A stretch of DNA of 14,038 nt from DASSLY01 sp035689185 (GTDB lineage: Bacteria > Actinomycetota > Actinomycetes > Actinomycetales > Dermatophilaceae), in contig DASSLY010000124.1 of NCBI GenBank assembly GCA_035689185.1, positions 1 to 14,038 of the forward strand, in the 5' to 3' direction. The translations under genes were made by a program, and so were the position numbers. Shown piece by piece: positions 1 to 6,551 of this stretch; position 1 is the first letter of the stretch; each line of letters begins with the position of its first letter. The notes beneath the pieces are model-generated. The model searched no databases. It was not told the DNA's origin and was given only the letters and a program-made list of their open reading frames with translations.

Positions 1-1
1 T

Positions 2-955
2 GCCGGGACCTGCGAGTTCCTCGTCGGCCAGGACGGCTCCATCTCCTTCCTGGAAGTCAACACCAGGCTGCAGGTGGAGCACCCGGTGACCGAGGAGGTC
101 ACCGGCATCGACCTGGTCCGCGAGCAGCTGCGTATCGCCGACGGCGAAGCGCTGGGCTACGACGACCCGCCGATCCGGGGCCACAGCATCGAGTTCCGCA
201 TCAATGGCGAGGACCCGGGTCGCGGGTTCCTGCCGGCGCCTGGGCACGTGGCCCGGTTCGACCCGCCGTCCGGTCCCGGCATCCGGCTGGACTCCGGGGT
301 CCGCGCGGGCGACGCCGTCGGTGGCGCCTTCGACTCGTTGCTCGCCAAGCTCGTCGTCACCGGCCGGGACCGGCGGCAGGCGCTGGAACGCGCTCGTCGC
401 GCCTTGGCGGAGTTCGAGATCGACGGACTCGCAACGGTTCTCCCCTTCGCCAGGGCGGTCGTCGAGGACCCTGCCTTCGCCCCTGCGGACGGGGCCGCGG
501 CCTTCACGGTGCACACCCGGTGGATCGAGACCGAGATGACCACGACCTTCCCGCCGTATGCCGCTGAGCCTGCCGACACCCCGGAGCAGACCGAGCGGCG
601 CTCCGTCGTGGTCGAGGTCGCCGGCAAGCGCCTCGAGGTCGTGCTTCCAGCCGCGCTGCTCGCCGCACCGGCGGCGGGGCGCGCGGCCGCCCCGAAACGG
701 CGCGCGGCCGTGTCGCGTCCGAGCGGTCCCGCAGCCGGCGGCGACGCGATCACCGCGCCGATGCAGGGGACGATCGTGAAGGTGGCGGTCGAGGAGGGCC
801 AGCAGGTCGCCGCCGACGACCTGCTCGTCGTGCTCGAGGCGATGAAGATGGAGCAGCCGATCACCGCCCCCCACGCCGGCACCGTCACCGGGCTAGCGGC
901 ACAGGTGGGTCAGACCATGAGCAACGGCGAGGTGATTGCCCGGATCGTCGGCTGA
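2..955 (+). CDS. Biotin carboxylase / biotin carboxyl carrier protein, acyl-CoA carboxylase alpha subunit (5' truncated by the window)
   Basis: The frame is open from base 2, so the true start lies upstream; 317 residues are visible. The protein carries biotin on its C-terminal domain and carboxylates it with ATP and bicarbonate, for transfer to acetyl-, propionyl- or another acyl-CoA by a separate beta subunit. Visible parts in order: the end of the ATP-grasp domain with EVNTRLQVEHPVTE (fragment residues about 18-31, including the conserved Glu, Asn and Arg), the biotin-carboxylase C-terminal domain (about 64-175, with the HSIEFRINGEDP segment), an Ala/Pro/Arg-rich linker, and a biotinyl domain with EAMKME. 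The biotinylated lysine is encoded at 845-847. The gene converges on the M20 gene with 13 bp between the stops and has no visible copy of the operator that marks the other operons. Which acyl-CoA is used cannot be read from this part, and it is probably not part of the amine/aromatic regulon. Confidence 0.93.
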   Translation, partial: AGTCEFLVGQDGSISFLEVNTRLQVEHPVTEEVTGIDLVREQLRIADGEALGYDDPPIRGHSIEFRINGEDPGRGFLPAPGHVARFDPPSGPGIRLDSGVRAGDAVGGAFDSLLAKLVVTGRDRRQALERARRALAEFEIDGLATVLPFARAVVEDPAFAPADGAAAFTVHTRWIETEMTTTFPPYAAEPADTPEQTERRSVVVEVAGKRLEVVLPAALLAAPAAGRAAAPKRRAAVSRPSGPAAGGDAITAPMQGTIVKVAVEEGQQVAADDLLVVLEAMKMEQPITAPHAGTVTGLAAQVGQTMSNGEVIARIVG

Positions 956-971
956 GGGCGACGCTCCCTCA
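953..971. terminator. Short inverted repeat spanning two convergent stop codons
   Basis: TGAGGG (953-958) and CCCTCA (966-971) are perfect 6-bp arms around a 7-base loop. The left arm contains the carboxylase stop codon and the right arm contains the complement of the M20 stop codon. It could form a small hairpin on either transcript and act as a bidirectional terminator. The stem is short and has no T-tract, so the functional call is weak. Confidence 0.3.
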
Positions 972-2246
972 ACGGTCCTGCTCAACGGTCCCGCAAAGCC
1001 GCACCGCCAACAGGGCCACCACCCGGGTGATCTGGTGGAGGTCGGTGAGGCAGACGTGCTCGTCGGTGGCGTGCGCGACGCGGACGTCACCGGGACCGAG
1101 CTGGATGGTCGGGACCTGCCGCGCCGCATACAGCCGTAGGTCACTGCCGTACGGCGCACCGACTTCGCCGGTGGTGCGGCCGGTGACGTCGCGGTAGGCG
1201 GACGCCGCCAGCGACGCGAGCGGGTGGCCCGGCTCCAGCCGGCCGCTGGCGAACTGCCCGCCCGGCCAGGTGACCACCGCCGGGTGCCGGGACAGCCACG
1301 GGTCGGCGCCACAGGCCTTCGCCACACACTCCTCCAGCGCGGCCCGGGCGGCGGCGACGTCCTCGTCCAGCGCGACTCCGAGTCGCCCGGTCGCCACCAG
1401 GGACTCCGGGACCGTGCTGGCCCAGTCGCCGGCGGTCACGGTGCCGACCGACAGCGCGTAGGCGATCGGGTACTGCGCCATCACCGGGTCCACGCGTGCG
1501 TTGCGGCGGGCCTCCAGGCCGGAAAGGGCTTGGTGCAGGAGGAGATACGCGTCGATGGCGCTGTGTCCCTCGTGGCGCGTGCTGCCGTGCGCCGCCTGGC
1601 CGGGCACGGCGATCCGGAAGGTCAGCGCCCCGGCATTGGCGCTGACGACCCTGCCCCCCGTGGGCTCGGTGATGACGCAGGCGTCCGCGGTGTGCCCCCG
1701 CTTCAGGGTGGCGAACGCCCCCAGCCCGCCGTCTTCCTCGCCAGCCAGCAGGTGCATGGCCAGCGGCCGGCCCAGCGCGACTCCCGATCGCCGGATCGCC
1801 GCAACGGCCGCGAAGTTCGCCGCGACGCCCGCCTTCATGTCACAGGCCCCGCGACCGTAGAGCCGGCCGTCGCGGACCGTGGGGCTGAACGGGGGGGAGG
1901 CCCACCGGTCCGGGTCTCCGGCGGGGACGACGTCGACGTGCCCGGCCAGTGCCAGCGCCGGCCGGCCACCCGATCCGGCGGGCAGCACCCCGACCAGGCC
2001 CCACGCCTCGGCTCGCGGTGCCTCCTCCCCCGGGTAGTCCGCCATGGCCCGAAGCGACGGCAGGTCCACCGGCCACAGGTCGACGTCCAGGCCGAGCCGG
2101 TCCAGCCGTGTCGCCAGCAGGTGCTGCAGCTCTGACTCGGCGGCGCTGCCGGTGACACTGGGCACGGCGACCAGCTCGGCCAGCAGCCGCGTCGTGGCGT
2201 CGTCGTCGACCGCCGCCAGCACCGCGGCCTCGGCATCGGTGATCAC
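969..2246 (-). CDS. M20-family metallo-amidohydrolase (ArgE/DapE-type deacylase)
   Basis: Zinc-dependent cytoplasmic hydrolase of the acetylornithine deacetylase/succinyl-diaminopimelate desuccinylase superfamily, which cleaves N-acyl or amide bonds. From the chosen GTG at 2246 it is 425 aa, normal for the family. Visible metal-site motifs: AGHVDVVPAGD (H103, D105), GRGACDMKAG (bridging D136), AGEEDG (E170 catalytic base, E171), ITEPTG (E194) and AHATDE (H392). PGQAAHGS (about 215-222, H220) marks the dimerisation/lid domain. An alternative GTG at 2279 exists; neither has a strong ribosome site, and 2246 was preferred because the conserved fold begins just after it. It lies 73 bp downstream of the gamma-glutamyl ligase gene on the same strand, so it is probably the last gene of the permease operon. 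It may hydrolyse an N-acylated or gamma-glutamylated intermediate, but the substrate cannot be inferred from sequence. Confidence 0.87.
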   Translation of the reverse strand: MITDAEAAVLAAVDDDATTRLLAELVAVPSVTGSAAESELQHLLATRLDRLGLDVDLWPVDLPSLRAMADYPGEEAPRAEAWGLVGVLPAGSGGRPALALAGHVDVVPAGDPDRWASPPFSPTVRDGRLYGRGACDMKAGVAANFAAVAAIRRSGVALGRPLAMHLLAGEEDGGLGAFATLKRGHTADACVITEPTGGRVVSANAGALTFRIAVPGQAAHGSTRHEGHSAIDAYLLLHQALSGLEARRNARVDPVMAQYPIAYALSVGTVTAGDWASTVPESLVATGRLGVALDEDVAAARAALEECVAKACGADPWLSRHPAVVTWPGGQFASGRLEPGHPLASLAASAYRDVTGRTTGEVGAPYGSDLRLYAARQVPTIQLGPGDVRVAHATDEHVCLTDLHQITRVVALLAVRLCGTVEQDR

Positions 2247-2319
2247 GGGTGCCAGCCTGTCACGCCCCAGTGCCGGCACTGTCCGGGGCGCGCGCAGCCG
2301 CTGGACGTTCCCGCGGGCC

Positions 2320-3687
2320 TCAGAGGTGGTAGGCGTACTCGCGGAACTCCCAGTCGGTGACGAAGTGGGCGAACCGCTCCAGCTCGTCGCGCTTGTAGGC
2401 CAGGAAGGCGGCGACGAAGCTGGGCCCGAGGATGTCCGCCAGCTCGGTGTCGGCCGCCAGCGCGTCCAGGGCGGACCCGAGATCGCCCGGCAGCCGCTCC
2501 GCCTTGCTGGTGTCGTAGCCGTAGCCTTCCAGCTTGGGCGGCGGCTTGAGCTTGTCGCGGATGCCCAGGTAGGCGGCGCCGACCAGGCCGCCGATGGCCA
2601 GGTAGGGGTTGGCGGACGCGTCGCCCAGGCGCAGCTCCATGCGGGCGGCCCGGCCGCGCTCGGGCGGGATGCGCACCATGGCGCTGCGGTTGTCCAGGCC
2701 CCAGTCGACCAGCCAGGGGGCCAGCGTGTCCGGGCCGAAACGCTTGTAGGAGTTGATCGTCGGGTTGCAGATGGCGGCCAGCGCCGGCGCGTGCGCGAGC
2801 ACGCCGGCCACTGCGGCCCGTCCGGTGTCGGAGAGCCCATCCTCGCCGTCCGGATCGTCGAACAGCGGGTCGCCGTCCTCACTCCAGGTGGAGAAGTGCA
2901 GGTGGAACCCGGAGCCGCCCTCGTCGTTGAACGGCTTGGCCATGAACGTGGCGAGCTTGCCCTCCCGGCGCGCCAGCTCCTGGATGGCCGACTTGAACCG
3001 GAACGCCCGGTCCGCGGCGCTCATCGCCTCGGAATGCCAGAGGTTGATCTCGAACTGTCCGCTGCTGAACTCGTGGTTGGCCGCGACGACGTCCAGGCCG
3101 AACTCGGACAGGTGCCGCAGGTTGCGCAGCAGCGTGTTCTCCGGGTCGCCCTTGAAGCCGGCGACGTAGACATTTCCGGTGCCTTCGCCATACCGTTGCC
3201 AGCCGGCCGGGCTGGTGGCCGATGGCTCGAGCACGAAGAACTCCAGCTCCGGGCCGACCATGGGCCGCATGCCCAGCTCGGCGAACAGGTCGACCACGCG
3301 CCGCAGTACGGCCCGCGGGCTCTGCTCGGACCTGGTGCCGTCCGGGTTGTACAGGTCGGCGATGACGCTGGCGACGCCGGGTTCCCACGGGACCGGCTGC
3401 ACGGTGGCCAGGTCGGGGAAGGCGATGATGTCCGGCAGCCCGGCCGACATGCCTCCCTCCATGTCCACCACGTCCCCCATGGGAGAGGTGCCGTAGACCG
3501 AGCGGCAGAACGCCACGCCGTCGCCGACCGTCCGGGCGAAGCGGTTGACCAGGATGTCCCGCCCGCGCTCGGTGCCGATGAGGTCCGCATACCCCAGCCG
3601 GACCACGTCGATGCCGTCGGCGAGCAGCCGCGCGCCGGCAGCCTCCAGCGCGGACTCGTCGACGTGGCCCATCTTCTGGTCGCTCAC
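2320..3687 (-). CDS. Glutamine-synthetase-like gamma-glutamyl-amine ligase (PuuA/GlnA3/GlnA4/IpuC type)
   Basis: 455-aa protein with the glutamine synthetase fold. The beta-grasp region covers about 20-110 and the catalytic domain about 120-450. Active-site motifs are intact: GPELEF (145-150, E147 and E149), GQFEIN (210-215, E213), GSGFHLHFS (258-266, H262), NPTINSYKR (308-316), NRSAMVRIP (333-341) and RMELRLGDASANPYLA (349-364). The flap glutamate of true glutamine synthetases (E327 in Salmonella, in a GxEAP loop) is replaced by leucine: the aligned loop reads GPDTLAP, L322. The NLYDLPP adenylylation loop is also absent. Both are typical of ligases that join glutamate to an organic amine rather than ammonium. 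The GTG start overlaps the permease stop by 4 bp (GTGA), indicating translational coupling. Inferred job: ATP-dependent gamma-glutamylation of the amine brought in by the permease. Family call is firm; the amine is unknown. Confidence 0.9.
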   Translation of the reverse strand: MSDQKMGHVDESALEAAGARLLADGIDVVRLGYADLIGTERGRDILVNRFARTVGDGVAFCRSVYGTSPMGDVVDMEGGMSAGLPDIIAFPDLATVQPVPWEPGVASVIADLYNPDGTRSEQSPRAVLRRVVDLFAELGMRPMVGPELEFFVLEPSATSPAGWQRYGEGTGNVYVAGFKGDPENTLLRNLRHLSEFGLDVVAANHEFSSGQFEINLWHSEAMSAADRAFRFKSAIQELARREGKLATFMAKPFNDEGGSGFHLHFSTWSEDGDPLFDDPDGEDGLSDTGRAAVAGVLAHAPALAAICNPTINSYKRFGPDTLAPWLVDWGLDNRSAMVRIPPERGRAARMELRLGDASANPYLAIGGLVGAAYLGIRDKLKPPPKLEGYGYDTSKAERLPGDLGSALDALAADTELADILGPSFVAAFLAYKRDELERFAHFVTDWEFREYAYHL

Positions 3688-5150
3688 TCCGCGTCGTCAC
3701 CTCCCCGGCCGACCATGGCATAGACGGACGGCCGGGCCGTCCGTAGGTACGCCGCGTACCCCAGGCCGACGACGGCGGCCGCGATGACCAGGCCCGGCAG
3801 GATCCACCGGAGCGGGTCGTCCGGGCTCGACCCCAGCAGGGCGCTGAAGTTGCCGACGGCCAGGACGAAGACCACGAACAGGGCGATGGCGGCGAGTGCG
3901 GCGCTGCCCTCGTGTGCCGGCGTCGCTTCGGAGACCTCCCGGTGCCGGCGCAGGTACGCCACGACGGACACCGACGTGAGGGCCATCAAGAAGATCACAC
4001 CGAGGGCGCCGAGGTTGGTCAACCAGGCGAAGAGGCTCAGCACCGGGTCTTTACCGGTAACGGCGAACAGCAGCACGACGGCGGCGGCGATGGCCGACTG
4101 GGCCAGCGAGCCCGCGAACGGGGCTCCGGTGCGGGGGCTGACCCGGGCCAGCCCCCGTGGCAGCACGTGCTCACGACCCAGGGAGAAGAAGTACCTGGCG
4201 ACCGCGTTGTGGAACGACAGCAGCGCCGCGAACAGGCTGGTCACGAACAGCACCGTTGCCACGTCGGCGAACCAGCCGCCGACGTTCTGCGCGGCATACT
4301 GGAACAGCAGGCCGGCGGTGAGCTCCTGGGACTTGGCGATGATCTGGCTGTCGCCGACGGCCATGCTGGTCGCCCACGCGGAGAACGCGTAGAACACCCC
4401 GATCAGGGCGACGGCGGTGTATGTCGCGCGGGCGACGGTCTTGCGCGGGTCCCGGCACTCCTCGCCGTAGATCGCGGCGGACTCGAACCCGACGAAGGAC
4501 GCGGTGACGAAGCAGAGCGCCGCCCCGATCGCCCCGCCGGACAGCGCCGAGGGCAGGAACGGCTGCACGGTCAGCCCCTCGGCCGGCTTGAGGACGCCGG
4601 CGATGTCGAAGACCAGCACCACGACCGTCTCCAGGATGAGGAACAGCGCGAGCACCCGGGCGTTGAGATCCACCTGCAGCGAGCCGAGCACGCCGATCAC
4701 CACGATGGTGACCAGCACCGGGACCCACCACGCCACCTCGATGCCCAGGAACTGCTGCAGCGCGGCAGACGCGGCGAACCCGTAGAGGCCGAAGATGCCC
4801 ACCTGCATGGCGTTGTAGGCCACCAGCGCCACCAGGGCCGCGGCGACTCCCCAGGCCTGCCCAAGCCCCTTGCTGACGTAGGTGTAGAACGCGCCGGCGT
4901 TGGCCACGTGCCGGCTCATCGCGGCGTAGCCGACCGCGAAGACGAGCAGGATCACCGCGATGATGACGTAGATCAGCGGGATCCCGAGCAGAGTGGTCAC
5001 CGCGTAGCTGGTGGGGACTCCACCCGCCACGACCGTCAACGGCGCCGAGGCGGCGACGACGAAGAAGACGATGTCGGCAACGCCGAGCGATCGCCGGTGG
5101 AGGGCGACGGCCTCGGCCTCGCCTGCGGGGTGCTGGTTGGTCACCGACAT
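3684..5150 (-). CDS. APC-superfamily amino acid/amine permease
   Basis: 488-aa integral membrane protein with about 12 hydrophobic helices, the normal size for the APC family; it imports amino acids or amines by proton coupling. Visible markers: a helix-1 small-residue stretch ASAPLTVVAGG (about 34-44), the cytoplasmic-loop motif GFESAAIYGEECRDPRKT with the family's conserved Glu-Glu and Asp-Pro, and a short hydrophilic C-terminal tail. The ATG at 5150 is chosen because GGAGG stands just upstream (complement of 5155-5159) and the soluble N-terminus before helix 1 is about 20 residues. A longer open frame reaching 5387 would run through the operator and into marR, so it is rejected. It is the first gene of the operon, directly downstream of a TTGACA promoter with operator A, and it overlaps the ligase gene by 4 bp. 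Pairing with that ligase suggests uptake of an amine, which is inferred. Confidence 0.9.
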   Translation of the reverse strand: MSVTNQHPAGEAEAVALHRRSLGVADIVFFVVAASAPLTVVAGGVPTSYAVTTLLGIPLIYVIIAVILLVFAVGYAAMSRHVANAGAFYTYVSKGLGQAWGVAAALVALVAYNAMQVGIFGLYGFAASAALQQFLGIEVAWWVPVLVTIVVIGVLGSLQVDLNARVLALFLILETVVVLVFDIAGVLKPAEGLTVQPFLPSALSGGAIGAALCFVTASFVGFESAAIYGEECRDPRKTVARATYTAVALIGVFYAFSAWATSMAVGDSQIIAKSQELTAGLLFQYAAQNVGGWFADVATVLFVTSLFAALLSFHNAVARYFFSLGREHVLPRGLARVSPRTGAPFAGSLAQSAIAAAVVLLFAVTGKDPVLSLFAWLTNLGALGVIFLMALTSVSVVAYLRRHREVSEATPAHEGSAALAAIALFVVFVLAVGNFSALLGSSPDDPLRWILPGLVIAAAVVGLGYAAYLRTARPSVYAMVGRGGDDAE

Positions 5151-5232
5151 AGCGCCTCCGGTTTCGCTGCGAGCGCGGGGTTGGGGGTCCGCGGGCCAGT
5201 GCCGGTGTCCGGCAGTGGGATATGCTGCGTGA

Positions 5233-5252
5233 ATCGTACGGGCCCAAACGAT
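5233..5252. promoter_or_regulatory. Operator A of the putative MarR regulon (permease/marR intergenic region)
   Basis: ATCGTACGGGCCCAAACGAT is an imperfect 20-bp palindrome whose outer five bases (ATCGT/ACGAT) match perfectly. It lies between divergent permease and marR genes, 34 bp before the marR start. The same pattern recurs at 11433, 12305 and 12376. The position suits autoregulation by the adjacent MarR protein and control of the permease operon. Binding is inferred. Confidence 0.75.
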
Positions 5253-5260
5253 CCTGTCAA
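5233..5260 (-). promoter_or_regulatory. Promoter of the permease-ligase-M20 operon
   Basis: On the minus strand a perfect TTGACA (complement of 5255-5260) is followed after 16 bp by TACGAT (complement of 5233-5238). Operator A fills the spacer and the -10, so a bound repressor would block polymerase. The predicted leader is about 75 bases. No equally convincing promoter was found for marR on the plus strand. Confidence 0.6.
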
Positions 5261-5286
5261 GGGCCCGTCCACGTAGGCTGCGAGCC

Positions 5287-5793
5287 ATGGCCGACCAGCA
5301 CACGCTCGCGGAGACCGAGAAGGCGATGAAAGAGCACGTCGGCAAGCTCGACCTCGACTTCGCCGCGGCGAACGCCGTGTCCAGCATCTACCGAGCCGCG
5401 AACGCCGTGCGTGCCCACCTGACGACCGAGGTGCTGCGGCCGCACGACCTGACCTGGACCGGCTTCGTGGTGCTGTGGGTGGTCTGGATCTGGGACGGGA
5501 TGGAGACCCGCAAGGTCGCCGAGAACGCCGCGATCTCCAAGGCCACGCTCACCGGCGTGGTGAAGACGCTGGAGTCGCGGGGCTGGATCGTCCGTCAGGG
5601 CGGCATCGCCGACAAGCGGCTGGTGACCTTGCGGTTGACGAGGGAGGGCATCGACCTGATGGAGCGGCTCTACCCCCAGTTCAACAAGGTGGAGTCGGCC
5701 GTGGTGGCGAGGCTGAGCGCTCGCAGCCAGAAGGACCTCACCAAGAGCCTGCGCACCATCGTGCAGACCCTGGAGGAGAGCGGCGCGAAGTAG
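5287..5793 (+). CDS. MarR-family transcriptional regulator
   Basis: 168-aa winged-helix regulator of MarR size. The helix-turn-helix region is about residues 74-98 (TRKVAENAAISKATLTGVVK), followed by the beta-wing with the family's Asp-x-Arg signature at D109-K110-R111 and the LTREG turn. The flanking helices form the usual dimerisation domain. It is transcribed divergently from the permease, with operator A between them, and near-identical operators precede three further transcription units. It is therefore the natural candidate regulator of the whole cluster. MarR proteins usually repress until a small phenolic or substrate ligand binds, and HpaR/HpcR, regulators of homoprotocatechuate operons in enteric bacteria, belong to the same family. 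No strong ribosome site precedes the ATG (GTAGG lies about 11 bases upstream). Family is certain; ligand and regulon membership are inferred. Confidence 0.9.
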   Translation: MADQHTLAETEKAMKEHVGKLDLDFAAANAVSSIYRAANAVRAHLTTEVLRPHDLTWTGFVVLWVVWIWDGMETRKVAENAAISKATLTGVVKTLESRGWIVRQGGIADKRLVTLRLTREGIDLMERLYPQFNKVESAVVARLSARSQKDLTKSLRTIVQTLEESGAK

Positions 5794-5825
5794 GGCCGTT
5801 GGTCGCCGTCCAGCTCGACACGGAG

Positions 5826-6551
5826 CTACCGCGCCGCCTCCACGAAGGCGGAGAACACCCGCGCCTGCACCGGGTCGTCCGCGGCGGAGTCCTCCGGATG
5901 CCACTGCGTCCCGAGGAACCACGCCCCCCGCTGGGGCAGCGTGACCGACTCGATGGTCCCGTCCTCGGCATGCGCGGCGGTGACCAGGCCAGCACCGAGC
6001 CGGCCCAGGCACTGGTGGTGGTAGCAGGAGATCGTGGCGCGGCCACCGCCGAGCACCTCGGCCAGCGGCGAGTCGGCGTCCAGGCTGAGCTCGTGCACCC
6101 GGCGGCGGTGCTCGAACCCGAACACGTCGGCCATGTCCTGGACCAGGTCGCCGCCCAGCGCGACGTTCACCACCTGGACGCCGCGGCAGATGGCCAGCAG
6201 CGGGACCCGTTGCGCCAGGGCGACCTGGGCGACGGCGAGGTCGAAGGCGTCCTGCTCCTCGTGCACGTCGTAGACGCTGGGGTGGTCCTGCTGGCCGAAC
6301 CACCGGGCGGCCAGGTCGCCGCCCCCCGGGAGCAGCACGGCGTCGGCGAATCCCAGCCGGGCGGCGACCTCCGCCAGCAGGGCATCGTCGACGACGGCAC
6401 CCGGTGCGCTGGGGTGCACGGTCACCGGCTCGCCGCCGGCGGCGTAGACCGCCGCGACCAGCTTCGCTGCGGTCACCTCCGCGCCGTACCGCAACACCGA
6501 GGCGTGCGCGGCGAACCGGGCTGGGATGGCCACGAGCGGGCGCTCAGCCAT
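5826..6551 (-). CDS. Class I glutamine amidotransferase-like gamma-glutamyl hydrolase (peptidase C26, PuuD-like)
   Basis: 241-aa stand-alone amidohydrolase of the PuuD/peptidase C26 group, which releases glutamate from gamma-glutamyl amides. Visible: LLPGGGDLAARWFG (about 73-86, the oxyanion/substrate loop), the nucleophile elbow LLAICRGVQVVN with C122, and the His-Glu pair in GTQWHPED (H218, E220), so the catalytic triad is complete. Its start overlaps the end of the PuuC-like dehydrogenase by 8 bp, so the two are probably translationally coupled, and it is the last gene of the long minus-strand operon. It converges with marR, with 32 bp between the stops. By analogy with the Puu pathway (PuuD) and aniline clusters (TdnT-like proteins), it would remove the gamma-glutamyl group added by the ligase at 2320-3687. 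The exact substrate is inferred. Confidence 0.87.
   Translation of the reverse strand: MAERPLVAIPARFAAHASVLRYGAEVTAAKLVAAVYAAGGEPVTVHPSAPGAVVDDALLAEVAARLGFADAVLLPGGGDLAARWFGQQDHPSVYDVHEEQDAFDLAVAQVALAQRVPLLAICRGVQVVNVALGGDLVQDMADVFGFEHRRRVHELSLDADSPLAEVLGGGRATISCYHHQCLGRLGAGLVTAAHAEDGTIESVTLPQRGAWFLGTQWHPEDSAADDPVQARVFSAFVEAAR

Noticed and set aside
2044..3723. Long plus-strand open frame antisense to the M20 and ligase genes
   Set aside because: It mirrors well-supported minus-strand genes in very GC-rich DNA, where long antisense frames are common. The translation is low-complexity and matches no recognised fold.
5151..5387. N-terminal extension of the permease frame up to 5387
   Set aside because: It would overlap the operator, the promoter and the marR start. 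GGAGG before the ATG at 5150 and the normal APC N-terminus fix the start there.
5794..5828. Terminator between convergent marR and gamma-glutamyl hydrolase genes
   Set aside because: Only a 5-bp inverted repeat AGCTC/GAGCT (5812-5827) is present, reaching into the hydrolase stop codon, with no T-tract. Too weak to annotate.
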